Positions 58,008 through 64,000 of a DNA stretch of 64,000 nucleotides are shown in pieces; positions within the stretch are counted from its first letter, which is position 1; each line of letters begins with the position of its first letter. The notes under the pieces were generated by a model. It did no database searches, was not told the DNA's origin, and worked only from the letters and a program-made list of their open reading frames with translations. The position numbers and the translations under genes are program-made. The DNA lies in the NCBI RefSeq assembly GCF_014200675.1, contig NZ_JACHCI010000005.1:62001-126000 (forward strand), given 5' to 3'. The DNA is from Janthinobacterium saanense (GTDB lineage Bacteria > Pseudomonadota > Gammaproteobacteria > Burkholderiales > Burkholderiaceae_D).

Positions 58008-59540
58008 ATGAAAACCTACCGTCTTGCGGCCGGCGCCGCGCTGTCCCTGCTGCTGTTGAACGCTAACGGCGAGCAGTATTATCAAAGCAAAACGCCGTAT
58101 GCACCGCAGCAGGACATGGCTAGCTACGAAGCGGCGCCGCCAGGCTATCGTCCGGTCTATACGCAGATGCTGGCGCGCCACGGTTCGCGTGGGCTGAGCA
58201 GCTTCAAGGCCGACCTGGCGCTGTACAATCTGTGGCTGCAGGCCAACAAGGACGGTGCTTTGACGCCGCTGGGCCAGCAACTGGGGCCTGATATTGTGCA
58301 ACTGATGAAGGCCAATTTCCTGCTTGGCTATGGCGTGGCCGGCATCAGCAAGCCAGGCTACGGCAATGAAACCATGCAGGGCGTGGCCGAGCATACGCAA
58401 CTGGCGCAGCGCCTGTACCAGCGCTTGCCGCAACTGTTCAGCGACGCTGCGGCTCAGTCGCGCCAGATCGTCGTGCTCACTTCCGGCAAGGACCGCGCCG
58501 TCGACAGCGGCTATTTCTTTACCCGCTCGCTGCTGGCGCAACAAGCAAGCCTGGCGCCGCTGCTGGCCTATCCCGACTCACTGGCGCCGCGCGCCGAAAC
58601 CAGCCACGACAGCCGCCCCAGGGGCACCGACCGCTACCTGCTGTATTTCCATAAACTGAGCGCCAAGCAGGATCGGGTGGCCGATACCGCCGATCCGCTC
58701 TACCCGGCTTACCAGGCGAGCCTGTCCTACCAGGCTTGGCTCAAGAGCGATGCGCTGCGCGCCCGCGAGGCGGCGATACTGGCGCAGCCAGGTCTTGCCG
58801 CCGCCTCAAAAACGGTGCTGGAACGCCTGTTCACGCCAGCCTTTGTTGCGTCGCTGGAGCAGGGACGCTACCGGGTCGCCAACACCGGCACCTACAGCTA
58901 CACCAGCGCGGACGGCAAATTTACCAATACGCTCATCGGCGATGGCGATACCGTGATCGCCTCCGCCACCGACGCCGCGCTGGCGCTGTACGAACTGTAT
59001 GCGGCGGCGGCCGACATGCGCCAGGAAGTGGCAGCCGACTTCACGCGCTACGTGCCGCCGGCCCAGGCCCAGGTGTTTGCCTTTGTCGACGATGCGCAGT
59101 CTTTCTATGCCAAAGGGCCGGGCATCGCTGAAAATGGCGACCTGAACTATCGCATGGCCGATACGCTGCTGGGTGACTTCTTCAGCGAGGTGGACGCCGT
59201 TGCCGGCGGCGACCTGTCGCATGCCGCCAAACTGCGCTTTTCCCACGCTGAAATCGTGATTCCCATGGCGGCCATCCTCGGCCTGCCTGGCATGGCGGTA
59301 CAGTTGCCGCGCGCTACCATGTACGACTACGCCAATAATCCCTGGCGCGGCGCCACGGTGGCGCCAATGGCGGCCAATATCCAGTGGGATGTGTACACAG
59401 ATGGCAAGGGCAACACGCTGGTACGCATGTTGTACAACGAAAAGGAAACCGACTTCAAGCCTGTCTGCGACAGCGCCAGGATAGCCCCGGCCAGCCATTT
59501 CTATCGTTATGCTCAGTTGAAGAGTTGTTATCAGCACTAG
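58008..59540 (+). CDS. MINPP-like histidine acid phosphatase (probable phytase)
   Basis: The 510-residue protein has a short signal peptide (LAAGAALSLLLLNANG) and then TQMLARHGSRGLSS, with the phospho-histidine motif RHGSR near residue 57. The proton-donor motif HAE is in RFSHAEIVIPMAAILGL near residue 413, as in multiple inositol polyphosphate phosphatases, not the HD of classical histidine phytases. It should be periplasmic and release phosphate from phytate-like esters. Its start is three bases after the TonB receptor stop, so they are translated together. Confidence 0.87.
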   Translation: MKTYRLAAGAALSLLLLNANGEQYYQSKTPYAPQQDMASYEAAPPGYRPVYTQMLARHGSRGLSSFKADLALYNLWLQANKDGALTPLGQQLGPDIVQLMKANFLLGYGVAGISKPGYGNETMQGVAEHTQLAQRLYQRLPQLFSDAAAQSRQIVVLTSGKDRAVDSGYFFTRSLLAQQASLAPLLAYPDSLAPRAETSHDSRPRGTDRYLLYFHKLSAKQDRVADTADPLYPAYQASLSYQAWLKSDALRAREAAILAQPGLAAASKTVLERLFTPAFVASLEQGRYRVANTGTYSYTSADGKFTNTLIGDGDTVIASATDAALALYELYAAAADMRQEVAADFTRYVPPAQAQVFAFVDDAQSFYAKGPGIAENGDLNYRMADTLLGDFFSEVDAVAGGDLSHAAKLRFSHAEIVIPMAAILGLPGMAVQLPRATMYDYANNPWRGATVAPMAANIQWDVYTDGKGNTLVRMLYNEKETDFKPVCDSARIAPASHFYRYAQLKSCYQH

Positions 59541-59585
59541 CAAGCACCTGTACACTACAGGCAAGAGCATAAAACAGACCCCTAC

Positions 59586-60140
59586 ATGATTGACCGCCTT
59601 CCTCCCCTTGCTTTCGAACAATTGAGTGCAGAGCAGCAAACGGCCGCGCAAGCCATCATCGATGGTCCGCGCGGGGCGCTGTACGGCCCCTTCGTGCCGC
59701 TGATCCGCAGCCCGGAGCTGATGGAAGCGGCCCAGCGCCTCGGTGAATACCTGCGCTATCGCAGCGCCATCGGCACGCGGCTGTCGGAACTGGCGATACT
59801 GGTCACTGCGCGCCAGTGGGACCAGCAAGTCGAGTGGGCCATCCACGCACCGCTGGCGATACAGAATGGCATCGCCCCGGCAGCGGTGGACGCCATTGCC
59901 GATCGGCGCATGCCGGGTGGTTTGCCGCCAGACGAGCAAGCCGTGCACGACTTTTGCATCGAGTTGCAGCAACATAAACGGGTCAGCGATGCGACGTATG
60001 CACGGGCCTTGAAGCTGTTCGGCGAGCAGGGCGTGGTCGATTTGATGGGCATCAACGGTTATTACACGTTCCTGGCCATGGTGATGAATGGGGCGCAGAC
60101 GGCCGTGCCGGCCTCGGCGGCATTGCCGCTACCGGACTGA
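59586..60140 (+). CDS. Carboxymuconolactone decarboxylase-family protein
   Basis: The 184-residue all-helical protein has RLPPLAFEQLSAEQQTAAQAI at the start and the CMD core RLSELAILVTARQWDQQVEWAIHAPLA near residue 68, followed by FGEQGVVDLMGINGYYTFLAMVMN. The core lacks the CxxC pair of the AhpD peroxidase type and carries Q-x-E-W-x-x-H, so a peroxidase role is unlikely. No pathway link is visible. It is 45 bases after the phytase gene and may be in the same transcript. Confidence 0.8.
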   Translation: MIDRLPPLAFEQLSAEQQTAAQAIIDGPRGALYGPFVPLIRSPELMEAAQRLGEYLRYRSAIGTRLSELAILVTARQWDQQVEWAIHAPLAIQNGIAPAAVDAIADRRMPGGLPPDEQAVHDFCIELQQHKRVSDATYARALKLFGEQGVVDLMGINGYYTFLAMVMNGAQTAVPASAALPLPD

Positions 60141-60243
60141 GGTGTCGGGCGGTGTTGTTAGGAAGTAACATGGATAAAATGTCATATATTATTGCCATTG
60201 CTGAATATATACTTTAATTCCCCTTCCACAGCGAAAACGCTCC

Positions 60244-61785
60244 ATGAAAACTCGTTCGTGCTTTACCCTGATGGGCCGCGCCGTTCTGGCGTTGGCCCTT
60301 TCTTTTTGTCCATTGATCGTGGGACATGCGGTTGCTGCAGAGACCGCTTCCGGGCTGGAAAACTCGGTCGTCAAGGTATTTTCCACCTTGCGTGGCCCCG
60401 ATCCGTACAAACCCTGGAGCAAGGCCGGGCCGCAGGAAGTGACGGGTTCTGGCGTGGTCATCGATGGCCACCGCATCCTGACCAATGCGCATGTGGTCGG
60501 TTATGCCAGCCAGGTGCAGATCCAGGCCAATGGTGCGGGCGACAAGATACCAGCCACCGTGCTGGCCATTTCGCGGGGCATGGACCTGGCCTTGCTGAAA
60601 ATCGATGACGACAGTTTTTTTGACAGCCACAAACCGGTGCCGCGCGCGAACGTGTTGCCTGACGTGCGCGACGCCGTGCTGGCCTACGGTTATCCCACGG
60701 GCGGCACCTCGCTGTCTATCACCAAGGGCATCGTTTCGCGCATCGAGTTTGTGCGCTACAACTATCCTGTGTCCGGCTTGCGCATCCAGATCGATGCAGC
60801 GATTAATCCGGGTAATAGCGGCGGCCCCGTGATCGCCGGCGACAAGATGATAGGCCTGGCCTTTGCCGGCGCACTCAATATGCAGAATATCGGCTACATC
60901 ATCCCCAACGAGGAAATCGAACTGTTCCTGCGCGATGAAGCCAGCGGCACGCCCCAGGGCAAGCCTGCCATGTTCGATACCATACAGACGCTGGAAAACC
61001 CGGCCCTGCGTGCCTCCCTCAAGCTGGGCAAGAATGTCGAGGGCGCCGTGGTCTTGACCCCGTTCAGCAAGGAGGCCGATTATCCGCTCAAGGAATTCGA
61101 CGTGATCACGCATATCGGCGATTTCCCTATCGACAATCAGGGCATGGTCAAGCTCAATGCGAACAGCCGGGTGCGTTTCCAGTACCGCGTGCAGCAATTG
61201 GCGAAAGATGGTCTGCTGCCGCTGACGGTGGTGCGCAATGGCGCTGCCATGAAGGTCAGCTTGCCCGTGGCGTCTTCGCACCCGATGCTGATTCCTGGTT
61301 TGGCGGGCAACTACCCGTCTTACTTCATCTTTGGCCCGATGGTGTTTTCGCGTGCTACGTCGGAATTCATGAATGTTCCGAATGGCAATCCACAGATATT
61401 GTATGGCATGGCTTTTGCCGGTAATCCATTGATGACGCGGCGCGGCGACAAGCCTGATGCCCAGCGTGAAGAACTGGTGGTGATCGCCGCGCCATTCTTC
61501 CCGCACAAGCTGATGAATGGCTACGGTAACCGCTTCTTCTCGGTGCTGTATTCGGTCAATGGCGTACCCGTGCGCAGCCTGGCCCATCTGGTCACCCTGC
61601 TGCGCGACCAGACCGACGACTTGCTGACTTTCCGCTTCGAACAGCGCGATGCCGAGGCAATCGTCGTGCCGCGCAAGCAAATGCTGGCCGCGACCGAGGC
61701 TATATTGACGGACAATGGCATCCGTTCGGAAGCCTCTGCCGACATGTTGAAAATCTGGAATGAAAAAACGCCGGCAGGCAAGTAA
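60244..61785 (+). CDS. Deg/HtrA-like trypsin-type serine protease with PDZ-like part
   Basis: The 513-residue protein starts with a signal peptide (AVLALALSFCPLIVGHAVAA). The catalytic triad is visible: His in LTNAHVVG near residue 83, Asp in MDLALLKIDDD near 115, Ser in INPGNSGGPVIAG near 193. After the protease domain a PDZ-like segment has KEFDVITHIGDFPIDNQGMVKL, and a C-terminal region of ~150 residues resembles Deg9-type plant proteases. It may handle misfolded envelope proteins. Its own terminator follows at 61810. Confidence 0.85.
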   Translation: MKTRSCFTLMGRAVLALALSFCPLIVGHAVAAETASGLENSVVKVFSTLRGPDPYKPWSKAGPQEVTGSGVVIDGHRILTNAHVVGYASQVQIQANGAGDKIPATVLAISRGMDLALLKIDDDSFFDSHKPVPRANVLPDVRDAVLAYGYPTGGTSLSITKGIVSRIEFVRYNYPVSGLRIQIDAAINPGNSGGPVIAGDKMIGLAFAGALNMQNIGYIIPNEEIELFLRDEASGTPQGKPAMFDTIQTLENPALRASLKLGKNVEGAVVLTPFSKEADYPLKEFDVITHIGDFPIDNQGMVKLNANSRVRFQYRVQQLAKDGLLPLTVVRNGAAMKVSLPVASSHPMLIPGLAGNYPSYFIFGPMVFSRATSEFMNVPNGNPQILYGMAFAGNPLMTRRGDKPDAQREELVVIAAPFFPHKLMNGYGNRFFSVLYSVNGVPVRSLAHLVTLLRDQTDDLLTFRFEQRDAEAIVVPRKQMLAATEAILTDNGIRSEASADMLKIWNEKTPAGK

Positions 61786-61809
61786 GCCCCCGGCGTTTCA
61801 GGTCATGCT

Positions 61810-61842
61810 CAGGCGCAGTCAAGGCTGCGCCTGTTTTGTTTT
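61810..61842 (+). terminator. Intrinsic terminator after the Deg-type protease
   Basis: CAGGCGCAG pairs with CTGCGCCTG across a six-base loop, followed by TTTTGTTTT. It lies 25 bases after the protease stop and abuts the convergent esterase stop. Confidence 0.75.
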
Positions 61843-62509
61843 AAGCGAGGACTTTTTTCAGCCAGGTACCGATATCGTCGATCTCTTCCTGGCACAGCGA
61901 GTGCTGCATATAATACTCATGCCACTCGATCTGGTAGCCCAGACCAGTGAGCAAGTCGCGCGACTGTTGAGCACGCGGCAGTTGCACCACCGGGTCGGCC
62001 GTGCCGTGGGCCATGAAGATAGGCATTTCCAGGCTGGCTGGGGTGCGCTCGGCGGCCGTTTTGTCGGCCAGCGGCAAGTAACCGGACAAGCACATCAGGC
62101 CAGCCAGTTTTTCCGGGTGGCGCAAGCCCGTTTGCAGGGCCATGGCGCAGCCTTGCGAAAAGCCGGCCAGGATGATGCGGTTAGCTGGGATGCCGCGCGC
62201 TTTTTCACGCGCGATCAGTGCTTCGATCTGTGCTTGCGAGGCGCGCAAGCCAGACTCGTCTTCGCGGCGCACCAGGTCGCTTACCAGGATGTCGTACCAG
62301 GCGCGCATCACATAACCGTTGTTGATGGTGACGGGCATGGTGCCGGCGCTGGGGAAGATGAAGCGGATGCCTGGGCAGCCGCGCAAATCGAGTTCCTTGA
62401 CCAGCGGCACGAAATCGTTGCCGTCGGCGCCCAGGCCGTGCATCCAGATGATGGAGACGGTCGGATTCGGCGCGCTGTCGAGTTCTATGGTTTCCAGCAA
62501 AGTGCTCAT
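61841..62509 (-). CDS. Carboxylesterase/phospholipase (alpha/beta hydrolase)
   Basis: The 222-residue protein has WMHGLGADGNDFVPLVKELDL near residue 22 (oxyanion part), the nucleophile elbow AGFSQGCAMALQTG near 116, and FMAHGTADPVVQL near 171 carrying the acid, with the histidine in EYYMQHSLCQEEI. This matches the small carboxylesterases of the phospholipase/carboxylesterase group. The ATG at 62509 overlaps the stop of the mog gene by four bases, so the two are co-translated. No signal peptide is present. Confidence 0.9.
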   Translation of the reverse strand: MSTLLETIELDSAPNPTVSIIWMHGLGADGNDFVPLVKELDLRGCPGIRFIFPSAGTMPVTINNGYVMRAWYDILVSDLVRREDESGLRASQAQIEALIAREKARGIPANRIILAGFSQGCAMALQTGLRHPEKLAGLMCLSGYLPLADKTAAERTPASLEMPIFMAHGTADPVVQLPRAQQSRDLLTGLGYQIEWHEYYMQHSLCQEEIDDIGTWLKKVLA

Positions 62510-63132
62510 GTGTTTTCCTCTGGTAGGGGTTGCGCCGGACGCAGCGCGGATTTGGGGCGGAAAGCCTTGCAGATGGCCGTGTCGGTTTCCATGTAGGGGC
62601 CGCCGATGAGGTCGATGCAATAGGGCACGGCGGCAAAAATGCCGTTCACCAATTGTTTTCCATCGGAATCTTTCAAGCCTTCCAGGGTTTCCTTGATGGC
62701 CTTGGGCTGGCCCGGCAGATTCATGATCAGGCAGGCGTGCTCGGGCGTCTCGCGGATCACCGCGACCTGGCGCGACAAGATTGCCGTGGGCACGAATTGC
62801 AGGCTGATCTGGCGCATCTGTTCGCCAAAGCCCGGCATTTCCTTGCTGCCAACGGACAGCGTGGCGTCCGGCGTTACATCGCGCCGCGCCGGTCCCGTGC
62901 CGCCTGTCGTCAAGATCAGATGGCAGCGGTTCAGGTCGGCCATGTCGATCAGGGTGTGTTCAATCTGCGAGCGCTCGTCGGGTATCAGGCGTTTTTCCAG
63001 GCGGAAGGGCGTGCGGATGGCCGCCGACAGCCAGCTTTCCAGGGCAGGAATACCCAGGTCTTCATACACGCCGCCGCTGGCGCGGTCCGAGATCGACACG
63101 AGGCCGATAATCAATTCGTCAGTGTTGCTCAT
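62506..63132 (-). CDS. mog: Molybdopterin adenylyltransferase
   Basis: The 208-residue protein has IGLVSISDRASGGVYEDLGIPALESWL, the MogA/MoeA_N fold, and LILTTGGTGPARRDVTPDATL near residue 75, the conserved loop that binds molybdopterin. It adenylates molybdopterin before molybdenum insertion. The C-terminal MNLPGQPKAIKETLEG segment is typical of the bacterial Mog group. Its stop overlaps the start of the esterase gene by four bases. No other Moco gene lies in the window. Confidence 0.92.
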   Translation of the reverse strand: MSNTDELIIGLVSISDRASGGVYEDLGIPALESWLSAAIRTPFRLEKRLIPDERSQIEHTLIDMADLNRCHLILTTGGTGPARRDVTPDATLSVGSKEMPGFGEQMRQISLQFVPTAILSRQVAVIRETPEHACLIMNLPGQPKAIKETLEGLKDSDGKQLVNGIFAAVPYCIDLIGGPYMETDTAICKAFRPKSALRPAQPLPEENT

Positions 63133-63170
63133 CGGTCACCTATAAAAATCTGAAGTGGCGTAAAAACAAT

Positions 63171-63193
63171 AAAACCGGGATTATCCCGGTTTT
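63171..63193 (-). terminator. Intrinsic terminator between mog and darP
   Basis: AAAACCGGGATTATCCCGGTTTT is a symmetric stem flanked by A and T runs on both sides. On the minus strand it follows the darP stop by ~27 bases and should end the darP transcript; it could work in both directions. Confidence 0.75.
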
Positions 63194-63219
63194 TTTCCAT
63201 CTGAGGGCAAGACGGTGTA

Positions 63220-63819
63220 TTACTCGTCTTCGTCCGTCTCAAGACCATCTTCGTCGCCATCTTTCTTGCCGCTGTTTTTCTTCTTGGCAATCTCTTTCAA
63301 GATCTGGAAGATTTCACGATAGGCTTTTGGCGGCTTGTTCTCGGCTTGCTCCTTGCGGGCATTGCGGATCAGGGTGCGCAGGTGCTGCACGTCCAGTTCC
63401 GGGTTTTCCGACAGCAAGACGGTCAGCGCCTTGTCATCCGTCAAGAGCTTGTCGCGGCGGCGCTCCATCGCGTGCATATTGGCCGTGTCGGCTTTCGACA
63501 GGCCTTTCCAGCTATCGATGGTGCGCTGGATGGCAGCTATTTCTTCTTCATCGAGGGTGCGCATCTTCTTGCCGACGAATTGCAGCTGGCGGCGGCGGCC
63601 TTCATGATCCTTGATCATCTGGCATTCGAGTATGGCGTCGCGCACGTCTTCCGGCATCGGGACGCGCTTGACGCGGTCGCGTGCTTCATTGACGAGCTCT
63701 TCTCCCATCTTTTGCAGGACGGTCATTTGGCGCTTGAGTTCCGACTTCGATGGACGTTCATATTCCTGTTCGAATTCGGTAGATTGGAAGCCGCAAGCTC
63801 CCCGGTTTGGATTTGGCAT
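63220..63819 (-). CDS. darP: Ribosome biogenesis factor DarP (YjgA, DUF615)
   Basis: The 199-residue protein has YERPSKSELKRQMTVLQKMGEELV near residue 20, the DUF615 signature, and later RRRQLQFVGKKMRTLDEEEIAAIQ and RRRDKLLTDD. It ends with an acidic tail (GKKDGDEDGLETDEDE). YjgA/DarP binds the large ribosomal subunit during its assembly. The pmbA gene lies divergently 92 bases away, which is the usual arrangement. Confidence 0.93.
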   Translation of the reverse strand: MPNPNRGACGFQSTEFEQEYERPSKSELKRQMTVLQKMGEELVNEARDRVKRVPMPEDVRDAILECQMIKDHEGRRRQLQFVGKKMRTLDEEEIAAIQRTIDSWKGLSKADTANMHAMERRRDKLLTDDKALTVLLSENPELDVQHLRTLIRNARKEQAENKPPKAYREIFQILKEIAKKKNSGKKDGDEDGLETDEDE

Positions 63820-63911
63820 GATAAGGCGGGATTGGCCGCGTAGGCCGCACCTGTAAACTGTAAACGACTGCTATGATAACCGTTTTAGCGGCTTTCCGAA
63901 GAAAACAGCAC

Positions 63912-64000
63912 ATGAACGACAGCGTATTTACCCATAGTCAAGAGCAATTGCAGCAACTTGCACGTGATGTGTTGTCTTTTGCGCGGGAAATCGGCGGCAC
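63912..64000 (+). CDS. pmbA: PmbA/TldE-family metalloprotease, N-terminal part
   Basis: An ATG at 63912 opens MNDSVFTHSQEQLQQLARDV followed by LSFAREIGGT, at the window end, so only ~29 residues are seen. The sequence and the divergent position beside darP fit PmbA (TldE), half of the TldD/TldE protease. The rest is outside the window. Confidence 0.75.
   Translation, partial: MNDSVFTHSQEQLQQLARDVLSFAREIGG

Noticed and set aside
59424..59445. TTGTACAA palindrome in the phytase gene as a HutC site
   Set aside because: Inside a coding region, no promoter around it, likely chance.

Overview
The window is a G+C-rich, densely coded bacterial chromosome segment. The type-B L31, the trxA-rho-rpmE order, DUF2863, the mog/darP/pmbA neighbourhood and the style of the hut and uxa loci point to a betaproteobacterium of the Oxalobacteraceae (Janthinobacterium/Massilia-like). 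This assignment is inferred from gene content, not from a marker-gene comparison. I saw no rRNA, tRNA, CRISPR array, transposase, integrase or prophage.

Layout. 1-7.7 kb: the start of a membrane glycosyltransferase, rpmE2, rho and trxA, then a hybrid histidine kinase with a single-domain response regulator. 7.8-12.2 kb: hutC, ada with an overlapping 2OG-Fe(II) oxygenase, and an MscS channel. 12.2-14.9 kb: a visibly A+T-richer island of toxin-like and immunity-like genes (zinc-peptidase effector with an immunity-like tail in one reading frame, an immunity remnant, an NlpC/P60-like BPSL0067-type protein and a small secreted partner). 15-26.3 kb: a GNAT, a YtcJ-like amidohydrolase, and the histidine utilisation operon hutUHGFDI plus a fused ABC substrate-binding/permease gene. 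26.3-32.5 kb: assorted single genes, two unlisted-size small membrane proteins and a LysR/dehydrogenase pair. 32.8-45.9 kb: a pectin/hexuronate locus (uxaC, uxaA, uxaB, hexuronate transporter, porin, GH28 lipoprotein, kdgK, GntR regulator, chemoreceptor). 45.9-55.7 kb: DUF proteins, HDOD protein, Mpg glycosylase, chemoreceptor with a separate Cache protein, KamA-like radical SAM protein, MFS and FAH-family genes. 55.7-64 kb: a TonB receptor coupled to a MINPP-like phytase, a CMD protein, a Deg-type protease, esterase, mog, darP and the start of pmbA.

How the parts work together. The hut genes encode the five-step route histidine-urocanate-imidazolonepropionate-formiminoglutamate-formylglutamate-glutamate (HutF/HutG branch). 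A near-palindromic HutC-type site fills the spacer of a good sigma70 promoter before hutU. In the hexuronate locus, secreted polygalacturonase releases galacturonate, the porin and MFS protein import it, and UxaC/UxaB/UxaA/KdgK convert it to KDPG. Two palindromes two helical turns apart before uxaC are the likely operators. The most unusual spot is the toxin/immunity island, where an A-run appears to decide whether effector and immunity protein are separate or fused.
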